NCBI GenBank assembly: GCA_903937835.1
Contig: CAJAAV010000101.1
Coordinates: 1 to 33,574 of the forward strand
Direction of reading: 5' to 3'
Source of the DNA: an uncultured Chlorobiaceae bacterium
Lineage (GTDB): Bacteria > Bacteroidota > Chlorobiia > Chlorobiales > Chlorobiaceae
DNA length: 33,574 nucleotides
The position numbers and the translations under genes are program-made. Of this stretch, positions 8,906 through 17,730 are shown one piece after another. Position 1 is the stretch's first letter, and each line of letters starts with the position of its first letter. Below the pieces are notes generated by a model that saw only the letters and a list, made by a program, of their open reading frames with translations, made no database searches and was not told the origin of the DNA.

Positions 8906-9784
8906 ATGAATACTTTTGCTCCCAAATCCATCTACAGCGGCAATGCAACCGAAATAACATTACATGCTGCGGCACTCATCATTGCTGAGGCGTATCGTGC
9001 CGTGGCTGATCACAAACGGTTTTCACTGGTACTGGCCGGAGGAAACTCACCCCGGCTTCTTTATGCACAGCTTGCACAAGGGGTTTCAACCGCTGTACTG
9101 GAGCATTATGCACTACCTCTTCCCGAGAGCAGCTTCGTCAACAAGCAGACACTCCACCCGCTTCCGCAAAACACATGGTTTTTTCAGGGAGACGAGCGGT
9201 GCGTCCCGATTGGCCATCCTGACAGCAATTTCCGGATGATAACAGAGTCACTGCTTCCGAAATCAGCCATTCCTGAAGATCATTTTTTCAGAATGGCTGC
9301 GGAAAATTCTGACCCGGAACTTGCCGCAAGAGAGTATGAAGCTGACATCCGGGATTTTTTCTTTTCAGCAAACCCTCTGGAGGGCCAGAATTTTCCGGTG
9401 TTTGACCTTATCGTGCTCGGCCTCGGCGAAGATGGTCATACCGCTTCGCTCTTTTCGGAGAACACAGAAGCGCTTCAGGAAACAAAACGATGGGTGGTTG
9501 CAGTCAACGCATCTCAAGCAAAACCGCCGGGAAAGCGACTGACCCTGACCCTGCCGCTCATTAACCATGCCCGTAACGTGCTCTTTTTTACAATCGGCAG
9601 TTCAAAGAGCAAACTGGCGAAAAAAATATTTCTTGAACAGGAGAAGAGTGTACCGGCAAGTCTTGTAACCCCAAAAAGCGGAACTGTTTTCTGGTTTACG
9701 ACGAGTAAATCCTCTCCACCGACTCCGGCCCCCGGGAATGAAGCAGATACGATTCCGGAGGTTGAGCTCCAACCGCATCCCTGA
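8906..9784 (+). CDS. pgl: 6-phosphogluconolactonase
   Basis: Hydrolyses 6-phosphogluconolactone to 6-phosphogluconate, the second step of the oxidative pentose-phosphate pathway. Family motifs are in order: [13 protein letters not shown] (about 41-53), [10 protein letters not shown] with the DER phosphate-binding motif, HPDSNFRM, and the catalytic [13 protein letters not shown], followed by [10 protein letters not shown]. The protein (292 aa) is about 25 residues longer than usual: after the typical VFWF ending it carries a Pro-rich tail that is encoded entirely within the 3' end of the convergent zwf gene. The gene is transcribed opposite to zwf and gnd, so the pathway is complete here but split between two transcripts. 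No clear Shine-Dalgarno precedes the ATG. Confidence 0.95.
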   Translation: MNTFAPKSIYSGNATEITLHAAALIIAEAYRAVADHKRFSLVLAGGNSPRLLYAQLAQGVSTAVLEHYALPLPESSFVNKQTLHPLPQNTWFFQGDERCVPIGHPDSNFRMITESLLPKSAIPEDHFFRMAAENSDPELAAREYEADIRDFFFSANPLEGQNFPVFDLIVLGLGEDGHTASLFSENTEALQETKRWVVAVNASQAKPPGKRLTLTLPLINHARNVLFFTIGSSKSKLAKKIFLEQEKSVPASLVTPKSGTVFWFTTSKSSPPTPAPGNEADTIPEVELQPHP

Positions 9785-11135
9785 TGGAATCAACAATCGA
9801 CCAGGAATATTCGACACTGTCCTGACGGATAAAATTCATCTGCTCCCCGGCCATAGCATCAAGCAGCAAACGGTGATAGGGAGTCAACCCCGCCTCAGTA
9901 AACGAGGTTTTGTAATCAAATCTCATATAAACGGGATCGGTAATCACCGCTTCACCGGGACGCTTGGCGCCAAACTTTATGGCAATGGTCTCTTCCGGCT
10001 GGATGCGCATGATAACCTGGTTGGCCGTATAGCTGCAACTTTCGGCAGGCCCGAAATAGTTCTGAGGCGGGCATTTGAAGGTAATAACAATCTCGGTTAC
10101 TGTTTCGGCCAGATTCTTGCCTGCTTTTACAAAAAAGGGCACATCTTTCCAGCGCCAGTTATCAACAAAAAACTTTATTGCGGCAAAGGTTTCAACCGTT
10201 GATTCCGGGGCAACATTTTTTTCGGCACGATACCCTTCGTACTGTCCGAGCACAACAGATTGCTCCACATTACAAGTATTAAAGGGGCGGATAGAGCGAA
10301 GCACTTTGGCTTTCTCATCTCGCACCGCATCGGCGGAAAAATCAACCGGCGGCTCCATGGCAACGGCGGCAAGAAGCTGAAGAGCATGGTTCTGCATGAT
10401 GTCCCGTAGCAGACCAGCCTCTTCATAAAAGGCCCCACGGTCACGGATACCGAAATCTTCTGCAATGGTAATGGCTACATTGGCAATGTTGTTGCGGTTC
10501 CACAACGGCTCAAAAATTCCATTGGAAAAACGGAAAACCATGATGTTCTGTACCGTCTCCTTTCCGAGATAATGATCAATACGGAAAACACGCTTTTCGC
10601 TGAAGACCTTTCCGATAACACTATTCAGCTCGCGTGCTGTCTGCAGGTTACTGCCATAAGGCTTTTCAACAATGATTTTGCGCCATCCACCGCAAATACC
10701 ATCCTGTTCTCCAAGTCCAGCCTCTTTCATGTTCCTGACAATAACCGGAGCAAGACTGGGTGGGGTGGCAAGATAAAAAAGCAGGTTCTTGCAAATACCC
10801 AACTGTTCCGAAACATCCATCAGCTCATGATAAAGAGCGTGATAGCCATCAATTTCAGCCAGATCTACCTTCACATAAAAAAGCCTGTCGGAAAACAACC
10901 TGAAAGCGGCCTCGTCCTGCAAGGTTTCCGGAAATAACCTGCCCATCTTTTCCTGAACGGTTAAACGGAACTCTGCATGAGAAAGATCACCACGCCCAAC
11001 ACCGAAGATGCGATAATCATCCGGAAGATTCCCCCACTGGGCAAGTTCATAAAGCGAAGGAAAAAGTTTGCGGGCAGCAAGATCACTGTTGGCGCCAAAA
11101 ATAACAACAGAGCAATTATCAGGTTTTAACTGCAT
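9696..11135 (-). CDS. zwf: Glucose-6-phosphate 1-dehydrogenase
   Basis: Oxidises glucose-6-phosphate to 6-phosphogluconolactone with NADP(+) or NAD(+). It has 479 residues, normal for the family. The N-terminal nucleotide-binding loop is [11 protein letters not shown] (a Ser-Asp variant of the usual G-x-x-G-D-L-A). EKPYG follows near 160-170. The active-site signature RIDHYLGKE runs from R185, with D187, H188 and K192. The C-terminus ends soon after the family's conserved Gly-Pro ([13 protein letters not shown]), so the stop is genuine, although the last 89 bases overlap pgl on the other strand. The start lies 9 bases after the gnd stop, so it is the last gene of a glycosyltransferase-gnd-zwf operon. 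Confidence 0.97.
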   Translation of the reverse strand: MQLKPDNCSVVIFGANSDLAARKLFPSLYELAQWGNLPDDYRIFGVGRGDLSHAEFRLTVQEKMGRLFPETLQDEAAFRLFSDRLFYVKVDLAEIDGYHALYHELMDVSEQLGICKNLLFYLATPPSLAPVIVRNMKEAGLGEQDGICGGWRKIIVEKPYGSNLQTARELNSVIGKVFSEKRVFRIDHYLGKETVQNIMVFRFSNGIFEPLWNRNNIANVAITIAEDFGIRDRGAFYEEAGLLRDIMQNHALQLLAAVAMEPPVDFSADAVRDEKAKVLRSIRPFNTCNVEQSVVLGQYEGYRAEKNVAPESTVETFAAIKFFVDNWRWKDVPFFVKAGKNLAETVTEIVITFKCPPQNYFGPAESCSYTANQVIMRIQPEETIAIKFGAKRPGEAVITDPVYMRFDYKTSFTEAGLTPYHRLLLDAMAGEQMNFIRQDSVEYSWSIVDSIRDAVGAQPPESYLLHSRGPESVERIYSS

Positions 11136-11144
11136 GATGGTGCC

Positions 11145-12047
11145 TTATGATGGTTTTTCAATAAAGGCGTGCCCTCCAAACTCATGACGCAGTGCCGCTA
11201 CAACCCTGTCAGACAAGTTTTCATCAGAACGAGAGCGGTAACGATTGAAAAGAGATGCTGCAATCACAGGAATCGATACCTCGTGTTCAAGAGCAGCCTC
11301 AACCGTCCAGCGCCCCTCTCCGGAATCGGCAATGGCTCCCTTCAGATAACCAAGCTTTGGATCTTTCTGCAACGCCTGAACCATCAGCTCCATCAGCCAG
11401 CCCCGAATCACTGACCCGTGCGCCCATACACGGGACACCTCTTGGAGATCAAAACCATAACCACTTGAATCCAGAAGATTAAACCCTTCCCCGATGGCCT
11501 GCATCATACCGTACTCAATACCGTTATGAACCATTTTAGCGAAGTGACCGGACCCGGATTTGCCCATATAGCCGTACCCGTTTTCCACACAGAGATCGTT
11601 CAGCAAGGGCTTGATAGCTTCATAAGCCGCTTTTTCACCGCCAACCATGATGCATGCGCCATGCCGAGCCCCTTCAAGCCCTCCGCTTGTCCCTGCATCA
11701 AGAAAACTTATCCCCTGCTCTTTGAGTCTGACAGCCCTTTGTTCGGAATCCTTATAATGCGAATTACCTCCATCAACAATAATGTCACCCCTCTCAAGCA
11801 GCGGTGCAAGATGGTCTATTGTTCTGTCAACCGGAGCGCCAGCCGGTACCATCAGCCATACCAGGCGGGGAGATTCCAGCATATCGGCAAGCTCTTCCAG
11901 AGACGTGGCAGCAACAGCACCATTTCCTGCAAGGGCTGCAACAGGCTTTTCAGAGAGATCAAAAACCACAAGTTCATGGCCACATTCAAGAAGATGCTGC
12001 GCCATATTGAACCCCATTTTTCCCAGCCCTACAACTCCTGTTTTCAT
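11145..12047 (-). CDS. gnd: 6-phosphogluconate dehydrogenase, short (GndA/YqeC-like) type
   Basis: Oxidative decarboxylation of 6-phosphogluconate to ribulose-5-phosphate. About 300 residues from the ATG at 12047, i.e. the short type (about 300 aa, often NAD-preferring) rather than the 470-residue enterobacterial enzyme. Visible motifs: the Rossmann fold MKTGVVGLGKMG, the substrate-binding loop VDGGNSHYKDS, FLDAGTSGGLEGARHG, and the catalytic Lys/Asn region GHFAKMVHNGIEYGMM. The frame is open 18 codons further upstream, but that would run into the glycosyltransferase gene, and the ATG at 12047 has GAGGGAG a few bases before it. It lies 7 bases after the glycosyltransferase stop and 9 bases before zwf. 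Confidence 0.95.
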   Translation of the reverse strand: MKTGVVGLGKMGFNMAQHLLECGHELVVFDLSEKPVAALAGNGAVAATSLEELADMLESPRLVWLMVPAGAPVDRTIDHLAPLLERGDIIVDGGNSHYKDSEQRAVRLKEQGISFLDAGTSGGLEGARHGACIMVGGEKAAYEAIKPLLNDLCVENGYGYMGKSGSGHFAKMVHNGIEYGMMQAIGEGFNLLDSSGYGFDLQEVSRVWAHGSVIRGWLMELMVQALQKDPKLGYLKGAIADSGEGRWTVEAALEHEVSIPVIAASLFNRYRSRSDENLSDRVVAALRHEFGGHAFIEKPS

Positions 12048-12054
12048 AACTCCC

Positions 12055-13233
12055 TCAATCAGTATTATGAGCTGAAACCGCCAACCGGTCAAGTATCTCA
12101 ACGCGGCTTTTTGACTGGTTCACCATCTTTTGATAGTAATCAATCACAACACCGTTTACTGCGCACCATGACTGCGTCTTTGCAAAAGCCAGGCCTCGGG
12201 CTTTCAACTCCCTGTATCGGATAGAATCACCAAGCAATTCAAGACATTTTTCATAAAAATCGCCGACATTCCCTTCAGAGGCAATGAGTCCGGCAGCCGA
12301 CCGTTCAACAACGTCCCGGCAGCCCCCAGCATCCGAAACCACGGCAGGCAAGCCAGACGCAAGCGCTTCAAGTGCGACATTACAAAAAGCTTCAGTTGTT
12401 GAAGGAAACAGAAATATATCTCCACAGGCATAGGCCACTGGCAATTCCACACCAGTAAGGTATCCGGTGAAAACAGCTTCAGGCATTCTTCGCTTCATCT
12501 CCTCCTCCTCAGGGCCAGAACCAATCATCACGAACCTTACCCTGTCAGCATATTCTCCCTGCACAAACCTGTCGTAAACCCTCATGACAACCTCGATATC
12601 CTTGTAGAGCACAAAACGCCCGGCATACACCACAACACTCCTGTTCCCGACATTCCACTCTGACCGCATCTTTTCGGAACGGCGCGAAGGATCAAAAAGC
12701 TCCTTGTCTACCCCCCGCGACCAAATTGCAATGTTTCTGATATTATAACCAGCCAGTTTCAATCGAACACACTCATTCGGGGCAAGAACAATACTACAAC
12801 TGTTATAAAACCAGGTCAGATATTTCCAGACTGGCTTTACAGCAAATCCGAGACGATAGTATGCAAGATAGGAAGGGAAATCCGTATGAAAGGCGGATGC
12901 CACGGGAATGTTTCTTTTTTTGGCGTACAGAAGAAACTCTCTGCCGATGATATCGGGCGTTGAAATATGCACAATATCAGGGATAAACGCTTCGAGCTGC
13001 CAGCGAGTTTCATTCCTGAAAAAACCGAGTCTGTAATCAGGATAGAGGGGTATCGGCACAGAAGGCATTGTGTGGACGACTAACCCGTTGTGATTATCTT
13101 TGGTTGAAACATCAGGAGACCATACAGCCACCTCATGCCCGTTTTTCCTGAATGAAGAAACCAGTTGATAGATGGATTTTACCGCGCCGTCCTTGTCTTT
13201 GACATAAGACCCTGCGTATAAGGCAATCTTCAT
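12055..13233 (-). CDS. GT4-family glycosyltransferase
   Basis: A cytoplasmic or membrane-associated retaining glycosyltransferase with two Rossmann-like halves (392 aa). The N-terminal acceptor half has the glycine-poor start ALYAGSYVKDKDGAVKSI and HTDFPSYLAYY. The C-terminal nucleotide-sugar half has IWSRGVDKELFDP, VVYAGRFVLYKDIEVV and the donor-binding EAFCNVALEALASGLPAV (EX7E). The layout resembles MgtA, SqdX and phosphatidylinositol-mannosyltransferase-type enzymes that glycosylate lipids. A role in glycolipid synthesis is therefore possible (glycolipids matter in chlorosomes), but acceptor and donor cannot be read from the sequence. It is the first gene of a tight operon with gnd and zwf, an unusual pairing. 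Family sure, substrate unknown. Confidence 0.88.
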   Translation of the reverse strand: MKIALYAGSYVKDKDGAVKSIYQLVSSFRKNGHEVAVWSPDVSTKDNHNGLVVHTMPSVPIPLYPDYRLGFFRNETRWQLEAFIPDIVHISTPDIIGREFLLYAKKRNIPVASAFHTDFPSYLAYYRLGFAVKPVWKYLTWFYNSCSIVLAPNECVRLKLAGYNIRNIAIWSRGVDKELFDPSRRSEKMRSEWNVGNRSVVVYAGRFVLYKDIEVVMRVYDRFVQGEYADRVRFVMIGSGPEEEEMKRRMPEAVFTGYLTGVELPVAYACGDIFLFPSTTEAFCNVALEALASGLPAVVSDAGGCRDVVERSAAGLIASEGNVGDFYEKCLELLGDSIRYRELKARGLAFAKTQSWCAVNGVVIDYYQKMVNQSKSRVEILDRLAVSAHNTD

Positions 13234-13344
13234 AAGAATTAAGTTTCCATGCCGCCAATCTCATATACACCGCTCCAGGCACGACCCGCAATCATGAACT
13301 TGAAGGTAACATTTCCCACGAAAAATCCATCATATCAGCCTCAT

Positions 13345-13815
13345 TCAACTGACGGCAAGAGAGAGTTTCGCAACTTTTGGATGAACCAGCCTCTTGTAGT
13401 TCTCATAGGAGAGCCTGAGCAATTCGGTATGAGCTCCTGCGTTGAAGGCAATTTCATCATCATCTTCAAGCTCTTCAGATACATACACATCCATACCATA
13501 GAGGTTGCCAAAAGGCGGCATAGCACCTATCTCGCATTCAGGAAACAAATCAGCAAATTCTTTCTCGCTGGCAAGCTCCACCTCACGTGTTACGGTCAGT
13601 TTACGCAAAAGCTCAAAATCAAGCTGACGGGAAGCAGGCAAAACAACCATGGCCATTTTGCCGTCAAGAGAAACGATCACGGTTTTGGCGAGTTCTTTTC
13701 CGGGAACATGAGCGGCTGCAGCTATCTCCTGAGCCGTGTAGGCAGGAGAATGGCTGACCACAAAATACCTGACGGCATGACTGTCAAGAAACTCCCTTAA
13801 TTTACGGATTGGCAT
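13345..13815 (-). CDS. YbaK/ProX-type aminoacyl-tRNA deacylase-like protein
   Basis: A 156-residue single-domain protein of the YbaK/EbsC family, which hydrolyses mischarged aminoacyl-tRNAs (such as Cys- or Ala-tRNA(Pro)) or related substrates in trans. Seen: the Lys in KELAKTVIVSLDGK, VVLPASRQLDFELL, and the family's glycine loop CEIGAMPPFGNLYGMDVYV, ending with the typical ELLRLSYENYKRLVHP. A strong Shine-Dalgarno (GGGGAGGT, complement around 13822-13829) sits the right distance from the ATG at 13815. It stands about 110 bases upstream of the glycosyltransferase operon on the same strand and may be separately transcribed. Which misacylated tRNA it edits cannot be told. Confidence 0.88.
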   Translation of the reverse strand: MPIRKLREFLDSHAVRYFVVSHSPAYTAQEIAAAAHVPGKELAKTVIVSLDGKMAMVVLPASRQLDFELLRKLTVTREVELASEKEFADLFPECEIGAMPPFGNLYGMDVYVSEELEDDDEIAFNAGAHTELLRLSYENYKRLVHPKVAKLSLAVS

Positions 13816-13923
13816 AGCGACCTCCCCTGTTAAACGGTTAGTGGCAATACATCAAAACTTTCCATGAACAAGGTCCGTGTGCGGTAACCGGTAGGCTACG
13901 GAAAGCTCACGATGCATCACGGT

Positions 13924-14484
13924 TCAAAAGCCGACCCGCAGGCCGAGCATGACGTTATGAGTACCGATACTATATTTGTGATTGCCAGTCAGTTCAGCAC
14001 TGGATGTGCCAAAGTAGCGATACTGTGCATCAAGGGTGGCAAATGGAGCAACACTGAAGCCCGCTCCTCCACCGAACTGCCAGGCAAAAACCGTATCGCC
14101 AACAGTACTGCCAACGCCATTATCTTCGTCAACATTTGCGAAGCCAACTCCAGCAAGGACAAAAGGCTTGAAAGGAGAAAAAGGAAGCTCCAGATCGATA
14201 TAACCGTTGCCCATAAATGTTGTCATCGACTCCGACGCATCTGTATTGTTAACCCCGTTTTTCTGGTGCCCCAGTTCGGCCTCAAGTCGATATTGACCGC
14301 CATCAAGCCCTACTGCTCCAACAAGATTATAACCGGTATCATAAGACCTGACCGTAAGTTCAGAATCACCCAGCTCGGCAAGACCTGCTGACCCGCTCAC
14401 ATAAGGTGTTGCTGCAATCGCAGATGAAACGGAAAATCCCAAAACAATAAGTCCAACAACAACTCCTGCAATCGATTGTTTCAT
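13924..14484 (-). CDS. Small outer-membrane beta-barrel protein (OmpW/OmpX-like)
   Basis: A secreted protein of about 186 residues starting at the ATG at 14484. The signal peptide (hydrophobic core GVVVGLIVLGFSV) is followed by a likely cleavage site after SSAIA. The rest alternates polar and hydrophobic residues in about eight strand-like stretches rich in Gly, Tyr and Phe (e.g. KPFVLAGVGFANVDE and FATLDAQYRYFGT). It ends LGLRVGF; a terminal Phe is the usual recognition signal for BAM-dependent barrel insertion. The frame is open 17 codons further upstream, but those residues would spoil the signal peptide. An eight-stranded barrel of the OmpW/OmpX/Opa kind is likely. The substrate or binding partner is unknown, and no operon partner is evident. 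Confidence 0.82.
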   Translation of the reverse strand: MKQSIAGVVVGLIVLGFSVSSAIAATPYVSGSAGLAELGDSELTVRSYDTGYNLVGAVGLDGGQYRLEAELGHQKNGVNNTDASESMTTFMGNGYIDLELPFSPFKPFVLAGVGFANVDEDNGVGSTVGDTVFAWQFGGGAGFSVAPFATLDAQYRYFGTSSAELTGNHKYSIGTHNVMLGLRVGF

Positions 14485-14611
14485 TACTTGTTCTCTTTTT
14501 TTTAACCAGATAAAAACACCCGAGCAGCAAACCATAACGAGAAAGCAAAGTAATACATTACAGTATTACCACCAAGCCGCACGACAACCCGTTTGCCGTA
14601 AACCCTTCTTT

Positions 14612-16021
14612 TCAGTGCAGGAAGAGTTTTCCGATACTCCAACCAGGAAAAAGTCGTCTCAGAAAGCTGAACTTCCTGCTGCTGTAGGGCGGATAACGCA
14701 GAGAAGGATCAGGATAGAGTGCTCTTTTCAGCACGCTTCGCTTAAAGGAAAATGTTTCAAACCCGGCCCGGCCATGATAAGCGCCAAATCCGCTACTGCC
14801 AATTCCGCCGAAAGGAAGAGCGTGAAGCGCCGCATGAAAAAGCAGATCGTTGATACACACTCCACCTGAACGTGATAGACGCACTACCCGCTCCTGAACA
14901 TGCCGGTCAGAAGAAAAAAGATAGATCGCCAACGGTTCCTTTGCCCTTCGGATGATATCAAGCACTTCTTCAAGCTCTTTAAAAGCAATAACCGGCAGCA
15001 GCGGACCGAAAATCTCCGACTGCATGATGGCTGACATCGACGTCACTCCACGAAGAATTGTCGGAGCGACATAATGCTCATCAGGGTCAGTTTCACCCCC
15101 GCTCCAGGGCGAGAAACCATCAAGCAGCGTTTCAAGCCGATGGAAATGTTTTTCGTTAATAATGCGGGGATAATCGGGACTCAGCCGGGGATCATCACCG
15201 TAAAAATCGGTGATGGCCTCCCGCATTGAGAGGAGAAGTTCATCCTCCCGATTCTCATGCACAAGAACATAATCCGGTGCAAGACAGGTCTGGCCTGCAT
15301 TCAGAAACTTGGCCCATACGATGCGGCGCGCCGCCACCCGGATATCCGAATTCTCATCGACAATACAGGGGCATTTGCCGCCGAGTTCCAGCGTTAATGG
15401 AGTCAGATGCCTTGCCGCAGCAGACATAACCTCCCGACCGACGGCATGGCTGCCGGTATAAAAGATATAGTCAAACCGCTCTTCAAGCAGGGCCTTGGCC
15501 TCTTCTACGCCACCTTCAATCACAGAGATCGCGCTACGGTCAAGATAGTGCCCCAACCCTTCAGCAATAACGGACGAGGTATGCGGAGCATGTTCCGACG
15601 GTTTGACAACCACACAGTTACCAGCGGCAAGAGCACTGATGAGAGGGGCTATACAAAGATTCATCGGATAGTTCCATGCCCCGATGATGAGGACAACGCC
15701 ATAAGGTGCTGGTGAGTAATAGCCTTTGGCTGGCTGATAGATGAGGGGAACAGAAACCCTGTGGGGCTTCGTCCATGATTTGAGATGCTTCAGGGCAAAG
15801 CGTATCTCGCCACGAAGATATCCTGTTTCAGTTAAAAAAGTCTCTGCAGCCGACTTTCTAAAATCATCATGCACCGCATCCGCAATATCCTTTTCCCGCT
15901 CAACAAGAAACGTGTCAAGTGCAAGCAACTGCGATCGCCGCCACTTCAAATCCAGGGTTATACCATGCTGAAAGGTCTCTCTCAGCAACGCCAATTCGGG
16001 CAACACCTGATCTTTTTGCAT
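14612..16021 (-). CDS. Aldehyde dehydrogenase, class-3 (fatty-aldehyde) type
   Basis: NAD(P)-dependent oxidation of aldehydes to carboxylic acids. At 469 residues it has the length of the ALDH3/fatty aldehyde dehydrogenase branch. Motifs: the cofactor-binding VVLIIGAWNYPMN and VVKPSEHAP, the glycine loop YIFYTGSHAVGREV, the general-base Glu in LTLELGGKCP (about E212), and the catalytic cysteine C246 in NAGQTCLAPDY. EIFGPLLPV and the C-terminal PFGGIGSSGFGAYHG follow. The last residues (FPGWSIGKLFLH) are hydrophobic, reminiscent of membrane-associated ALDH3 members. The preferred aldehyde is unknown. It appears to be a single-gene unit between the small barrel gene and trmH. Confidence 0.93.
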   Translation of the reverse strand: MQKDQVLPELALLRETFQHGITLDLKWRRSQLLALDTFLVEREKDIADAVHDDFRKSAAETFLTETGYLRGEIRFALKHLKSWTKPHRVSVPLIYQPAKGYYSPAPYGVVLIIGAWNYPMNLCIAPLISALAAGNCVVVKPSEHAPHTSSVIAEGLGHYLDRSAISVIEGGVEEAKALLEERFDYIFYTGSHAVGREVMSAAARHLTPLTLELGGKCPCIVDENSDIRVAARRIVWAKFLNAGQTCLAPDYVLVHENREDELLLSMREAITDFYGDDPRLSPDYPRIINEKHFHRLETLLDGFSPWSGGETDPDEHYVAPTILRGVTSMSAIMQSEIFGPLLPVIAFKELEEVLDIIRRAKEPLAIYLFSSDRHVQERVVRLSRSGGVCINDLLFHAALHALPFGGIGSSGFGAYHGRAGFETFSFKRSVLKRALYPDPSLRYPPYSSRKFSFLRRLFPGWSIGKLFLH

Positions 16022-16097
16022 TAGAGATGTTTCTAAACCTTTACCATCACACTCCTGCTGCCAAAACTTACGATTGCAATGTAACGAAAAAGGCGTT

Positions 16098-16118
16098 CAG
16101 CCGGATGGCTGGTTTTTT
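16098..16118. terminator. Weak terminator-like hairpin downstream of the TrmH gene
   Basis: CAGCC (16098-16102), loop GGAT, GGCTG (16107-16111), then G and six T on the plus strand. On the minus strand, the direction of the genes here, the 5-bp stem is followed by a T-run only after six more bases. It lies just after the TrmH stop and probably helps separate it from the aldehyde dehydrogenase gene. Confidence 0.35.
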
Positions 16119-16126
16119 GCTGAAAT

Positions 16127-16918
16127 TCAGTGCAGCACCAAACGTTCCATAAGAATAGCGGCGGAGATGGAGGCATTGAGCGATTCGACCTGCACTCTTT
16201 TCCCACTATGCGGTATCCGGACAAGCAAGTCTGCCCGCGCCTTTACCGGTTCACTGATGCCATTCGCCTCGTTACCAATCACCAGCACCATTTTTTCAGG
16301 CCAGCTCGCGAGCTCTCTGAAATCTTTTCCGTCAAGCGACGAGCAAACTATCGTATAGCCAAGTTTTTGAAGACGATAAAGTTCATGAGCAAGAGATTCT
16401 ACTCCGTAATGGCGGAGCGCAAAGATGCTTCCCGCGCATGATCGTACAACCTTTGCATTATAGCGGTCGGCGGTTCCGACACCGCAGATCATCGCGTCAG
16501 CACCAAACCAGACTGCCGTTCTGAGAATAGTACCCACATTACCCGGATCCTGAACATCATCAAGAGCAACAATGAGTGAACGCCCTGGCTTATCCTTACT
16601 CTCATACCCATTCGGTAGCTGCTGGCGAAAAACGCCAAAAATCCCTTGAGAAGTCGAGGTCTGGGCAAGCTGATCGCACTCTTTTTCGGTGACAGAATAA
16701 ACCTTTCCCTTATACGTTTGAGCAAAACGGGCAACATCTGTTTCCCCATCCCTGATAAGCAAGGCAACAAGCATCTCTTCATCAGGCAGGTTCAGGCAAA
16801 GCTCCCTGACCGTACGAAGCCCTTCGGCAAGAAAAAGCCCTTCCGCATCCCTGAACTTCTTTTGATGGAGTTTTACAACGTCCCTGAGTCTGGACTTGCT
16901 TAACGCAACCAGCTTCAT
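16127..16918 (-). CDS. TrmH/SpoU-family 2'-O-ribose RNA methyltransferase
   Basis: SAM-dependent methylation of a ribose 2'-OH in rRNA or tRNA; the fold is the knotted SPOUT type. In 263 residues: an N-terminal substrate-binding domain (about 1-100, with LFLAEGLRTVREL) and a C-terminal catalytic domain with all three SpoU motifs. Motif 1 is DDVQDPGNVGTILRTA (catalytic Asn/Arg), motif 2 is MVLVIGNEANGISEPV, and motif 3 is IPHSGKRVQVESLNASISA. The architecture matches the RlmB/TrmH-like group; the exact RNA position is not readable. The start ATG overlaps the stop of the upstream unrecognised gene by 4 bases (ATGA), so the two are translationally coupled. Confidence 0.93.
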   Translation of the reverse strand: MKLVALSKSRLRDVVKLHQKKFRDAEGLFLAEGLRTVRELCLNLPDEEMLVALLIRDGETDVARFAQTYKGKVYSVTEKECDQLAQTSTSQGIFGVFRQQLPNGYESKDKPGRSLIVALDDVQDPGNVGTILRTAVWFGADAMICGVGTADRYNAKVVRSCAGSIFALRHYGVESLAHELYRLQKLGYTIVCSSLDGKDFRELASWPEKMVLVIGNEANGISEPVKARADLLVRIPHSGKRVQVESLNASISAAILMERLVLH

Positions 16919-17730
16919 GACTGTGTTCCGGCTCTTTTCAGACTTGAAATCACCGATGTGGGATCGTGCGAAAAATCAGCAGGAGGAACGCCAGCGCCCC
17001 GTGAAAGAGCCGCGCTGTCAAGTTCAACAGAGAAGCCATCTGCGCACTTCGAGTCATCCTCCGCACCGGTCATACAACGACGGATGTACTCATCGAAACT
17101 CTCCCTCTCCATTGAATGCCCTTCCAGAACAGACGACTGTTCCCCGTCAACTCCGCCAGAATCGCGAATCGAAGGAGAGGATGCTTCAATCATGAATGTA
17201 ATCTTGCAGATCACCTCCTCCCGGGACAGCTTACCCAGACCAACTTTTTTTACAAGACGACCAAAAGAGCCCTCATCAATCTTTTCCATCATCTGAAGCA
17301 ACGGTACAAGCCCCCCGTACATCTCCGCATGAACCCTGATTGCCTCTTCAATCGATGCCACAGGTTTACCTGCCGACGGCTTACGGCTTCTTTGCGCTTC
17401 GGTTATCGGAGGCGCAACAGAATTTTCTTTTGCATCTTTTACACTCCCTCCACCAAGAAACTCCTCATCCACACTATACTCCCTGAGCCTGTCCCGCATG
17501 ATATCAGTACGCTTTTCCCTTGCACGCCGCCCTGAAACAGAGTCCATCTCAGATGTCTGCTGCAATAGAAGCCACGAGACAACAAGAATGCCAGTCAAGG
17601 CGACAGCAATAACGAAACAGAAAAGAATCAGCTCCAGCTTGAAGCCAAACAGCAACACCACAAGCAACTCGGCGGCTACAAGTCCGGAGAAAAGGGTGAG
17701 GAGGAGTTTCAGGAAAAAACGTTCATTCAT
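16915..17730 (-). CDS. Unrecognised two-TM protein with a long charged cytoplasmic tail
   Basis: I do not recognise this 271-residue protein. Residues about 8-28 and 32-56 are hydrophobic and look like a hairpin of two membrane helices. The rest (about 60-271) is polar and largely disordered in appearance, with basic stretches (SGRRAREKRTDIMRDRLREY). A more ordered central part (about 125-185) contains SIEEAIRVHAEMYGGLVPLLQMMEKI and then LSREEVICKITFMIE. The tail is rich in Ser, Asp and Glu. It overlaps the TrmH methyltransferase gene by 4 bases and is first in that two-gene unit. The coupling gives no functional clue by itself. It could be a lineage-specific membrane anchor or scaffold; function unknown. 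Confidence 0.65.
   Translation of the reverse strand: MNERFFLKLLLTLFSGLVAAELLVVLLFGFKLELILFCFVIAVALTGILVVSWLLLQQTSEMDSVSGRRAREKRTDIMRDRLREYSVDEEFLGGGSVKDAKENSVAPPITEAQRSRKPSAGKPVASIEEAIRVHAEMYGGLVPLLQMMEKIDEGSFGRLVKKVGLGKLSREEVICKITFMIEASSPSIRDSGGVDGEQSSVLEGHSMERESFDEYIRRCMTGAEDDSKCADGFSVELDSAALSRGAGVPPADFSHDPTSVISSLKRAGTQS

Noticed and set aside
11526-12224. Plus-strand open frame opposite gnd and the glycosyltransferase
   Set aside because: It spans two well-supported genes on the other strand and has no family features.
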